Source of the DNA: Agriterribacter humi | Lineage (GTDB): Bacteria; Bacteroidota; Bacteroidia; Chitinophagales; Chitinophagaceae | Length of the DNA stretch: 64,000 nucleotides | Direction of reading: 5' to 3' | Assembly (NCBI RefSeq): GCF_009192765.1 | Contig: NZ_VOHQ01000002.1 | Span: 558,001-622,000, forward strand | In this document: piece after piece, positions 9,584 to 16,556 of the stretch | How positions within the stretch are numbered: position 1 is the stretch's first letter | Layout of the letters: each line of letters begins with the position of its first letter | Notes under the pieces: generated by a model | Seen by the model: only the letters and a program-made list of their open reading frames with translations | What the model was told of the DNA's origin: nothing | Database searches by the model: none | Made by a program: the position numbers and the translations under genes

Positions 9584-10642
9584 TTATTTTTTCAGCGAGG
9601 CCATATCAATGACAAAGCGGTAACGCACATCGCTTTTTAGCATGCGTTCATAGGCTTCGTTGATATCCTGTATGTTGATCATTTCAATTTCTGATACGAT
9701 ATTATGCTCACCACAAAAATCCAGCATCTCCTGCGTTTCGGCAATGCCGCCTATTACGGAACCGGCAACGGATTTTCTTCCCATGATCATGGGCGTGGTT
9801 TCTAAAAAAGGATCCAGTCCGCCTAAATAGCCAACCAAAACCAATGTGCCACTGATATTTAAAGTAGAAATATAAGGGTTCATATCGTGAACATAAGGAA
9901 CGGTATCAATGATCAGGTCAAATTTTCCTTTAACGGATTTCATTTGACTGTTGTCGGTTGAAATAACCACAGCATCTGCTCCCAGTTCCAAAGCATCTTT
10001 TTCTTTTGCCTGTGTCCTTGAAAAGAGTGTGACTTCCGCCCCTAAACCTTTTGCCAGTTTTATCGCCATATGTCCTAAACCGCCTAATCCTATCACGGCT
10101 ACTTTACTTCCTTTTCCTGCTTTCCAGTGCTTTAGTGGCGACCAGGTAGTAATTCCTGCGCAAAGCAATGGGGCGGTTGCAGCCAGATTGAGGTTTCCGG
10201 GCACTTTTAGTACAAAGTGCTCATCCACAACAATTTTTTCAGAATAACCGCCGTAGGTCCGTCCACCTGAATATTTATCCGGGCTGTTGTATGTTCCGGT
10301 AAACCCCGGAATGCAATACTGTTCCAAATCTTTTTTACAGGACGCACATTCCCTGCATGAATCAACCATGCATCCTACCGCAGCAAAATCACCTGCTTTA
10401 AATTTTGTTACCTCACTTCCAACCTGGGTTACCCTGCCCACAATTTCATGCCCCGGAACTGTGGGATAAACAGTGCCGCCCCAATCGTTCCGGGCTGTAT
10501 GTAAATCAGAATGACAGACGCCACAAAATAAAATATCAATTTCCACATCTTTTGGTGTTACTGCTCTCCGCCCGATACTTAGCTGTTTTAATGAAGCTTC
10601 GGCTGCTTCAGTGCCGTATGCTTTTACTTCAAATTGTTTCAT
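9584..10642 (-). CDS. yahK: zinc-dependent alcohol dehydrogenase / aldehyde reductase, YahK-like
   Basis: A 352-residue medium-chain dehydrogenase of the cinnamyl-alcohol dehydrogenase branch, which reduces aldehydes with NADPH in the cytoplasm. Catalytic zinc ligands are Cys43 (GVCHSD), His65 and Glu66 (PGHEIVGRV). Structural zinc ligands are Cys96, Cys99, Cys102 and Cys110 (SCRECASCKKDLEQYC). The nucleotide-binding loop is GLGGLGHMAIKLAK. Recalled E. coli YahK segments such as AGS-IGGI-ETQEMLDFC and INEAYERML are closely matched, so I use that symbol, although orthology was not tested. It stands alone on the minus strand, with the family B hairpin downstream. No link to the glycan genes can be shown. 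Confidence 0.9.
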   Translation of the reverse strand: MKQFEVKAYGTEAAEASLKQLSIGRRAVTPKDVEIDILFCGVCHSDLHTARNDWGGTVYPTVPGHEIVGRVTQVGSEVTKFKAGDFAAVGCMVDSCRECASCKKDLEQYCIPGFTGTYNSPDKYSGGRTYGGYSEKIVVDEHFVLKVPGNLNLAATAPLLCAGITTWSPLKHWKAGKGSKVAVIGLGGLGHMAIKLAKGLGAEVTLFSRTQAKEKDALELGADAVVISTDNSQMKSVKGKFDLIIDTVPYVHDMNPYISTLNISGTLVLVGYLGGLDPFLETTPMIMGRKSVAGSVIGGIAETQEMLDFCGEHNIVSEIEMINIQDINEAYERMLKSDVRYRFVIDMASLKK

Positions 10643-11154
10643 AGCTACTTATTGTGTTTATTTTAATTTCTTAATGGTATCTGAACGGTCTAATCTGGCA
10701 TTACTTCATTCAAACATCTTCCTGCATTTAATATTCTGGTTTTAGCATTTCAATTTCTATGGCTGATCATTTCTATAAAAGTAAAGCTACCGAATACTTC
10801 AACACACATAGTTTGTTGCTTGCTTTTGATGATGCGCATTGCATGATATAATGCAAAAAAATAAGCGTTAATTCGGATTTTTTCGAATCAGGTGCGATTA
10901 TTTTACATAAGTAACTTTGCCTGAATTGCAATGCTTTGGCAATGTGAGGACCCATTGCCAAAGCCATATATCTGCTGTTCGTTATTTTGATTCGAGGAAA
11001 CCAGGGTGTGTCCCGGAAGCGCAGGAGCCAGGCAGGCCATTTTGTCCCGAAAGGTTTCGCGATTGGCATTCGCCGGCTTGTGTGCCTTGTTACGCAAATG
11101 GCGGATGCCTGACATGGTGCGTTGGCGAGCTTTCTCTCATCTGCAAAGCATCTT
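10643..11154. other. non-coding stretch with decayed palindromes
   Basis: I see no intact gene here. At 10871-10888 a degraded inverted repeat (attcg ... cgaat) in the context attcggattttttcgaat resembles the perfect palindrome at 29065-29091. At 10933-10964 there is a perfect 12-bp inverted repeat (gctttggcaatg / cattgccaaagc) with an 8-base loop. The rest (10965-11154) has open frames in both directions but no recognisable domain. Confidence 0.6.
10933..10964. repeat. perfect 12-bp inverted repeat, hairpin
   Basis: gctttggcaatg and cattgccaaagc are separated by tgaggacc. No T-run follows on either strand, so it is not a standard intrinsic terminator. Confidence 0.8.
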
Positions 11155-11307
11155 TCACCCAATGAAATTCAGGAGGGATGGCGATTTGTATTTGCTGTCC
11201 ATCAGCTTCATTTCCAGATCTTTGTCGGGAAATATTTTTAAGAAAAGCATCCAGCGCAATTGTGCAATGCGTTGTGCATTACCATTCAATCCTGTGTGCT
11301 GCCACAT
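11155..11307 (-). pseudogene. fragment resembling the N-terminus of a type I restriction methyltransferase (HsdM)
   Basis: A 50-codon minus-strand open frame reads MWQHTGLNGNAQRIAQLRWM and continues LFLKIFPDKDLEMKLMDSKY before a stop. The pattern (x-G-L-x-G-x-A-Q-R-I-x-Q-L-x-W-M-L-F-L-K-I) resembles the N-terminal helical segment of one branch of HsdM proteins. Nothing matching the SAM-binding or NPPY motifs is nearby, so if the resemblance is real this is only a remnant. The similarity is recalled and was not searched. It sits just downstream of the four-helix-bundle gene in a region full of broken genes. Confidence 0.35.
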
Positions 11308-11438
11308 GATCTGGTGGCTGCTATTGTTCCTGAAATGTTATTCATACTGTTTTTCTTTTTCTCTTTTTCTTTCTAAAGACTTCAAGGACCAGCAGGACAT
11401 TGGGTTGAGTCATGGTAGTCGTTTATGTCCTTTAAACA

Positions 11439-12014
11439 TTATTGTTTTTTATTTCTCTGATTAATTCTTGCCTTTGTCATTCTTTCACGTAAGCCACCCT
11501 CTTTAATGAAGGCGGTTTCCAATTGTTTTATTTGCTGACTTAGGAGGTAATTTGCTACTTTAATAATCCCAATCATTGCATTGGCACATATTTCCGGGCT
11601 TTCATGTTCAATAGCTTTTTTAAAGGTTTCATAGTTGCCATTTGGTATTCTGTTGAGCTCCCTTAATCTTGCAACTAACCTATGCTCCTTATCCCACTTC
11701 GGTAATTTATTCGTTCTTAAAAAATCCTCGTAGTCAATGAGAAGTTCCTCAAGTGAAGCCCGGGCAACATTTGTCAGTTTTATTTCTGTTTCTTTTGAGG
11801 TTGCTGATGCCATGCTTGCTTCGGCAATGTTCTGCTTGCCACTCCTGGCGGCTTGTACCATTTGGTCTATGGTTCTGTCGTATTTCTGAAAGAATCTTTT
11901 GGTGAAATAAACCGTGCCATCATAAATGATCTCCGCTTTCTGATAAGTGATCAGTTTGCGGTAACCACCATGGGTGGGAATAAATCCTTCGGTATTTTTC
12001 TTCTTTTCTTCCAT
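11439..12014 (-). CDS. four-helix-bundle protein with C-terminal suffix domain (copy 1)
   Basis: A 191-residue soluble protein of the S23/four-helix-bundle family, first known from proteins encoded in 23S rRNA intervening sequences and related to the Avd accessory proteins of diversity-generating retroelements. The core lies at about residues 18-110 (YQKAEIIYDGTVYFTKRF ... SGKQNIAEASMASAT), followed by a basic suffix (GGLRERMTKARINQRNKK). The cellular role of stand-alone copies is unknown. A second copy at 29326-29895 differs by ten substitutions, one deleted Ser and a shorter tail, while many codons differ silently. Upstream sequence is shared for about 60 bases between the copies. The gene looks intact in an otherwise decayed stretch. 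Confidence 0.85.
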   Translation of the reverse strand: MEEKKKNTEGFIPTHGGYRKLITYQKAEIIYDGTVYFTKRFFQKYDRTIDQMVQAARSGKQNIAEASMASATSKETEIKLTNVARASLEELLIDYEDFLRTNKLPKWDKEHRLVARLRELNRIPNGNYETFKKAIEHESPEICANAMIGIIKVANYLLSQQIKQLETAFIKEGGLRERMTKARINQRNKKQ

Positions 12015-12430
12015 TTACTATCAGACAACTTTATACAATTCGTTTTATAGTTCTTTTAGTCGTCCGTTTAGTGTTACACTGTCGTCAAATACGCTTGCTG
12101 CGTTCGGGATTTGAGAAGGCAGGTAATTCATTAATTGCCCCGCCCGGTACAAATGTCCATTTGAAGATATATTGTTGAAGTTAAGAACTATAACTGAAAA
12201 TTGAACGTCGGGCCCGAACCACTGCTGATGCCTGCACTTAACTGATGTCTTACCCATAGGCAATAATAGTTTCAAATTCTTCCATTTTACTCCGGCACAA
12301 GTATTTATAATTACGCCTGCCATTTCCCTGTAAAAACTTTTGAAAGTTTGAATATCACCTGGAATAGTAAATCGGAGATCAGTAAGCCTTTTTCTACAGT
12401 GTCAAAAAGTAGCTTTTGACTTTAAGTTGC
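12015..12430. other. non-coding or decayed stretch
   Basis: The first 60 bases resemble the region upstream of the second four-helix-bundle copy and probably hold its promoter. The rest contains a 92-codon minus-strand frame (12045-12323) with no recognisable domain. I do not call it a gene. Confidence 0.5.
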
Positions 12431-12482
12431 GCTGGGGTCTCACGCTGCGCTTCTTATTCAAGCGGTGACGACCCCAGGGGGA
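12431..12482. repeat. 52-bp hairpin repeat, family A (copy 1)
   Basis: The ends pair (ctggggtc / gaccccag) around a loop containing gcgcttcttattcaa. It matches 28240-28291 at 48 of 52 positions in the same orientation. It directly adjoins the broken LacI fragment. Confidence 0.85.
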
Positions 12483-12487
12483 CGTAT

Positions 12488-12560
12488 ATTTTCTTAAGCA
12501 ACTGGCAAACGGGTTGGACTCATAATTTAATTCCCTGGCTTTGGGTAATTGTATAAGTTT
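12488..12560 (-). pseudogene. LacI-family N-terminal fragment with internal deletion
   Basis: On the minus strand this reads LKLIQL joined directly to ARELNYESNPFASCLRK, which corresponds to the start and hinge region of the intact LacI gene at 8288-9289. Over about 54 bases the match is nearly exact (two differences seen). The segment encoding most of the helix-turn-helix, about 90 bases, is missing. The join lies at a short ctttg match that occurs at both ends of the missing piece in the intact gene, as expected for a microhomology deletion. The reading frame then runs into hairpin repeat A, so no regulator can be made. Confidence 0.85.
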
Positions 12561-12652
12561 TAGCAATTTATTCAGGATATATGAATGCAGTTGTTCCTTA
12601 AGCAACTCAGTTGTTCGGGCTGCTTATTTTTTATGCAGCGGGGGTTCAAAAT

Positions 12653-13420
12653 CTACCTCACCTTACAGATAAAACCTCCGTTCAGCAGCGAAGGTTTATT
12701 ATACAGGAACGGGTTCCCGTCAATCGTTGTCATAACAGCCCCGCTGCTTTCGGCAATAGCCTGGCCGGCTGCCGTATCCCATTCCATTGTTGGCCCATGA
12801 CGGTAATAGATATGCGCAGCGCCTTCAGCAATTCTGCAGAACTTCAGCGAGCTGCCGGCAGCTATATGGCTAACAACCGGGTAATCCCGCAAAGCTTCAT
12901 CCTCTTCGGCGCTTGCATGCGACCGGCTTCCGATAGCAATCCATTCGGTAGCCTGTTTGTCTGCGCTAAGCTTTGCAGCAGCTTCACCATTCCCTTTTCT
13001 CCAGCTTCCCAAAGCAGCGCATCCGGTATACAATGTCTTATAAACCGGCGCATAGATAATGCCCAATACGGGCCTGTTAATGTGAATCAGCGCGATATTG
13101 ACTGTAAACTCATCACGCCTGAAAATAAATTCCTTGGTTCCGTCAAGCGGATCTACGCACCAGAAATATTCATAATGCCGCCTTTCTTCATAGGGTATAT
13201 CAGCGCCTTCTTCCGAAACAATGGGCACCGTGCTATCAATGTCAGCTAATGCTTGTATGATAATATCGTTCGCTTGTTTATCCGCAATAGTCAGGGGCGT
13301 ATGATCGCTCTTTACAGACACTTTAATTTTTTCCCCGGAATGGTATATGTCAAGTATCGCTTCTCCCGCTTTAACCGCAATATCAGACACCTGCTTTATC
13401 AGTGTTTCAGTGATGTTCAT
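12653..13420 (-). CDS. cysQ: 3'(2'),5'-bisphosphate nucleotidase CysQ
   Basis: A 255-residue inositol-monophosphatase-fold enzyme that removes the 3' phosphate from PAP, the product left by PAPS-dependent sulfotransferases, and so relieves their inhibition. Metal-binding motifs are VSEEGA (Glu70-Glu71), DPLDGTKEF (Asp90, Asp93) and WDTAAG near the C-terminus. The ATG at 13420 is chosen: it gives the normal CysQ start and lies 4 bases after the sulfotransferase stop, whereas the TTG at 13483 would overlap the upstream gene. It is the last gene of the minus-strand operon with the sulfotransferase and the CHR transporter, which fits its role in recycling PAP after sulfation. Confidence 0.93.
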   Translation of the reverse strand: MNITETLIKQVSDIAVKAGEAILDIYHSGEKIKVSVKSDHTPLTIADKQANDIIIQALADIDSTVPIVSEEGADIPYEERRHYEYFWCVDPLDGTKEFIFRRDEFTVNIALIHINRPVLGIIYAPVYKTLYTGCAALGSWRKGNGEAAAKLSADKQATEWIAIGSRSHASAEEDEALRDYPVVSHIAAGSSLKFCRIAEGAAHIYYRHGPTMEWDTAAGQAIAESSGAVMTTIDGNPFLYNKPSLLNGGFICKVR

Positions 13421-13424
13421 TATA

Positions 13425-14429
13425 CTATTTTTCCCTGCTTTTAATGGCGTTAATGATCTGCAGTTGGGGCTGCCTTTTTTCAATATCCGATTTTGGCGCC
13501 GTTTGCATAAACTGTTTTTTGAGCTGTGCGTTTTCTTTGTCGTACCGCTCTATTGCTGCTTTGCTAACCAGCGATTTATTGGAAACCGGGCTGTATAGCG
13601 GGTAGCCAAGTTCCGTGAGCGTATCCCTGGCAATCCATTCAAATAGTTCAATTTCTTCCGCTGTCAGCTCTTTCAAAAATTTTTGTGTATTGTTCTTCAT
13701 AATGGGCTTCTGCAGGTTCTTCCACATATCACCGGATGCGGCAGCCCGTTTTGAAGTATCGGATTCATAAAATTTCAGCATCTTTTCATGAAATGGGATA
13801 TCCAGGAAGCTGCACAACGACCTGATGGATTCTTCCGGTTTGCTCACCAATGCTTCATAGTTCAGCAGGTATACGCGCTCTTTTCCATAGCTATGGTAAA
13901 GATCAAGGCAGATATCCTGCTCTTCTTTCCATTGTTTGGCAAGGTGGTATATGTGCTTATCACCTACAATCGCTTTTTTAAAGGATAAGGCTACATCCCT
14001 GCCATCCCTGTATAGAAATATATACTTCAGGTTCAGTCCATACTGCTCCATCGCTTTTGAATAAAAAAGATTCTGCATGCTCTTACAGCACCAGTAACGG
14101 GCATGCTTGCTTTTGGCCGCCTGTTCATATATCAGCCTGAAGGCTTCGAAGAGGTGATATTGAGCAGACATTTCAAATAATGCCGCTTTATCAAAGGAAA
14201 CATTTTCCCAGGGAACAGGATTCGCGGCTGCATAGTCAACCATATCGCTTATGAGTAAACGATAATGACCTGCATTTAGCGGCTCATACAATGGCATCAG
14301 CGGCATAAAGATCATAAGAAAATGCGGCGGATGTGGCGCTGCTATTTCGGGGCTTTGTTCCAGTATCACTCTCAGCAGGTTTGAGCCCGACCGTTGTGTG
14401 CCAATAAATTGAATTCCGGGTAACGACAT
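13425..14429 (-). CDS. PAPS-dependent sulfotransferase
   Basis: A 334-residue cytosolic sulfotransferase that transfers sulfate from PAPS to an acceptor. The 5'-phosphosulfate loop is GTQRSGSNLLR at residues 10-20, and the 3'-phosphate-binding segment is YIFLYRDGRDVALSF. The C-terminal third is charged and helical, without a clear domain. It follows the CHR transporter by 6 bases and precedes cysQ by 4, so the three are almost certainly co-transcribed; cysC lies just upstream. The acceptor is unknown: a lipid, a surface glycan or a small metabolite are all possible. No signal peptide is seen, so transfer would occur inside the cell. Confidence 0.9.
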   Translation of the reverse strand: MSLPGIQFIGTQRSGSNLLRVILEQSPEIAAPHPPHFLMIFMPLMPLYEPLNAGHYRLLISDMVDYAAANPVPWENVSFDKAALFEMSAQYHLFEAFRLIYEQAAKSKHARYWCCKSMQNLFYSKAMEQYGLNLKYIFLYRDGRDVALSFKKAIVGDKHIYHLAKQWKEEQDICLDLYHSYGKERVYLLNYEALVSKPEESIRSLCSFLDIPFHEKMLKFYESDTSKRAAASGDMWKNLQKPIMKNNTQKFLKELTAEEIELFEWIARDTLTELGYPLYSPVSNKSLVSKAAIERYDKENAQLKKQFMQTAPKSDIEKRQPQLQIINAIKSREK

Positions 14430-14435
14430 AGTTTA

Positions 14436-15671
14436 TTATTTTGAAAAATACCAGATGCCATATCCTGCTAACGCGGAGGAAAGGATAATATATACCGGGC
14501 TTACTTTATACCTGAACGAAGCGATAAAAGAAATAACGGTAATAACAGCAAGGGAAATACTCCAGGTTACCTGTTGTCCTATTTTTACTGCCGCGCCTAT
14601 AATTAATCCTATCACAACAGCTTTCACTCCGGCCAATATTTTTTTTGTAAGGACATGATGCTTTAGCCCCCCATACAGCCTCGACACCAGGATCATTAGT
14701 ATAGCCGAAGGCGCAAAAATAGCAATGGTAGCCAATACGGCGCCCATAAGGCCTGATAATTTATAACCGATAAATGTAGCGCTCACCAGGATGGGGCCGG
14801 GTGTTGCCTGGCTGAAGGCTATCGCATCAAGGAACTCCTGGTTGGTAAGCCAGTGCATTTCAGTAACAAAAAGATTTTGCATAATGGGTATCATCACATA
14901 GCCCCCGCCAAAAAGCGTGAGGCTGATGCCACCAAAAACCAGGATCATCTTAACAATGATATTATGGGTATACTGCTGCGCATTGCTTATAAAAAGCAGC
15001 ATAATACTTCCGAGCCCCGTTAATGCCGCAAGCGAACTTTTGCTGAGCCCGAACACGGGTTTTTGAGCCGGTGCGCTTTCCGGAAGGGGTTTTTCTCCGT
15101 CCATATTAAGCCATGCGCCGAGAACTCCGCCGGCAATAATGAAGGCGATAGTGAGGAGGAAACTGTTGGTGAGTATAATGCCTGCTACACTCAGTATACA
15201 AATAATGATTTTGGCCTTGTTGTCTGTAAGCGATTTGGAAAACAACTGGAAACCGGTTGAGGCTATGATTGCGCTCACCGCGCCGGTTACATAATACATC
15301 ACTTCTTTAAATTGCTGATGGTAGCCGAATTTGAAATACGCCGAGCTAAGCATAAGCATAGCAGTACAGGCTGGCAATATTACTCCGGTCATGCTCACCA
15401 CTGCGCCCATTCGCTTTCTCAGGTCGTACCCGATATAGGCCACAACATTAACGGCCATAGGACCCGGCAATAAACTGGCAATACCCACCGCGTCAAGTAT
15501 GGTTTCATTCTTAAGCCTTTTGTCCCTGTCTACCATTATATTTTTGATAACAGCTACCAATGCCATATTTCCTCCAAAAGAAACCATGCCTACTTTAAGA
15601 AAAGTGAAGAAGAGATAGGTAAGTGATGCAACACCTTCTTGTTGGTCGTTTTGGGATTGTTCGGTTATCAT
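14436..15671 (-). CDS. CHR-family (ChrA-type) anion transporter
   Basis: A 411-residue inner-membrane protein with two homologous CHR domains. The first has FGGNMALVAV and LLPGPMAVNV; the second has FGGGYVMIPI and QATPGPILVS. The paired F-G-G and P-G-P motifs mark each half, and the hydrophobic segments give about ten membrane helices. The ATG at 15671 is used; the longer frame from 15746 would begin inside a palindromic repeat. The family is named for chromate efflux, but chromate is a sulfate analogue and some members are tied to sulfate. This gene lies between cysC and a sulfotransferase, so sulfate transport is the more likely role; that is an inference. Confidence 0.88.
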   Translation of the reverse strand: MITEQSQNDQQEGVASLTYLFFTFLKVGMVSFGGNMALVAVIKNIMVDRDKRLKNETILDAVGIASLLPGPMAVNVVAYIGYDLRKRMGAVVSMTGVILPACTAMLMLSSAYFKFGYHQQFKEVMYYVTGAVSAIIASTGFQLFSKSLTDNKAKIIICILSVAGIILTNSFLLTIAFIIAGGVLGAWLNMDGEKPLPESAPAQKPVFGLSKSSLAALTGLGSIMLLFISNAQQYTHNIIVKMILVFGGISLTLFGGGYVMIPIMQNLFVTEMHWLTNQEFLDAIAFSQATPGPILVSATFIGYKLSGLMGAVLATIAIFAPSAILMILVSRLYGGLKHHVLTKKILAGVKAVVIGLIIGAAVKIGQQVTWSISLAVITVISFIASFRYKVSPVYIILSSALAGYGIWYFSK

Positions 15672-15724
15672 GATACATTTACGACTTGTTATTGTTTGTT
15701 GGCGACTTATAACCGGTACGAACG

Positions 15725-15863
15725 GATGCATTCCAAATTGTTGCATTGCTTTGCTTCATGTGGGCGGTGAGAAGCTGCCTGCCGGTCAGGCAGGCACCGC
15801 CCACGGCGGACGCCCCGGTTGGTGTCTCCAACAACCGGCGGCAATTTGGAATGCGCCCATATG
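15725..15863. repeat. nested palindromic element, family B (full copy)
   Basis: The outer ends pair over 13 bases (gcattccaaattg at 15728-15740 with caatttggaatgc at 15842-15854). Inside are a 10-bp pair (gtgggcggtg 15760-15769 / caccgcccac 15795-15804), a 7-bp pair (ctgcctg / caggcag) within that, and a separate stem at 15815-15838 (ccggttg / caaccgg). The last stem and right end match 9469-9515. It separates cysC from the transporter gene and has no coding frame of note, like a MITE or REP-type mobile palindrome. Confidence 0.85.
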
Positions 15864-15868
15864 AACAT

Positions 15869-16501
15869 TCACAGCACATGCATATTCTGTGAGCCGGCTT
15901 GTATAAGCGGCAATATGTGGCTATATACTTTCTCCATACTCAGGTAAGCTGTTTCTTTGTCGGTATGAACGGTCAGTTGCGCATACACAGCAGGTTCGAA
16001 CGCAGCACCAATGCCGGTAAAATCGCTTATCTCATTGTTGCGGGCTTTTTTGTACAGGCCTTTTACATCGCGTTCCTCGCATACCTGCAAAGGACAATCC
16101 ACAAAAACTTCATAATAGGCATCACCTGTTATTGACGCTGCCAGTGCCCGCAGTTGCTGTAGTGGTGTTATAAAAGAACAAATCACAACAATATTTTTTT
16201 GAACAAGCAGGTTCGTGAGTTCCGCCGCGCGACGGATATTTTCTGTACGGTCGGCCTCACTATACCCGAGATCTTTATTCAGCGTTTTTCGCAATTCATC
16301 ACCATCAAGCACAACAACGAAATAATTTTCCTCCGTTAACTTTTTCTCCAGCAAAAGAGCAATCGTGCTTTTACCGGAGCCTGAAAGTCCGGTGAGCCAG
16401 ATTGCCATTCCCTTCTGTTGCAATAAGTTTTCATTTTCCTTCGGGAAAAAAGGATTGGAGGATGCTATATCTTCTATCAATTTCATCGCTGCAAATTCCA
16501 A
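15869..16501 (-). CDS. cysC: adenylylsulfate kinase CysC
   Basis: A 210-residue APS kinase that phosphorylates adenosine-5'-phosphosulfate to PAPS, the sulfate donor. The P-loop GLSGSGKS is at residues 38-45, DGDELRKTLNKDLGYS is the APS-binding segment, and NIRRAAEL and FVDCPLQVCEERD complete the family pattern. An alternative ATG at 16486 would shorten it by five residues. No ATP sulfurylase gene is in the window, so APS must come from elsewhere in the genome. It is the first gene of the minus-strand sulfation cluster, separated from the transporter by the nested palindrome at 15725-15863. Supplying the neighbouring sulfotransferase is the evident job. Confidence 0.95.
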   Translation of the reverse strand: MEFAAMKLIEDIASSNPFFPKENENLLQQKGMAIWLTGLSGSGKSTIALLLEKKLTEENYFVVVLDGDELRKTLNKDLGYSEADRTENIRRAAELTNLLVQKNIVVICSFITPLQQLRALAASITGDAYYEVFVDCPLQVCEERDVKGLYKKARNNEISDFTGIGAAFEPAVYAQLTVHTDKETAYLSMEKVYSHILPLIQAGSQNMHVL

Positions 16502-16556
16502 TGGTTCCGTTTTTTAATGTTTGAAATTTTTGTGATGCTTTATTCCTTATCACAGT

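Noticed and set aside
10773-11162. 129-codon minus-strand frame and an opposing 152-codon plus-strand frame at 11006-11464
   Set aside because: Neither has a recognisable domain, ordinary composition or a ribosome-binding context. They overlap remnants and palindromes.
12045-12323. 92-codon minus-strand frame
   Set aside because: No domain or motif was found, and it sits in decayed sequence between the four-helix-bundle gene and the LacI fragment.
14436-15671. Annotating the CHR gene as a chromate-resistance determinant
   Set aside because: No chromate-related neighbours are present. The operon context is sulfate activation and transfer, so the family name was kept without claiming chromate export.
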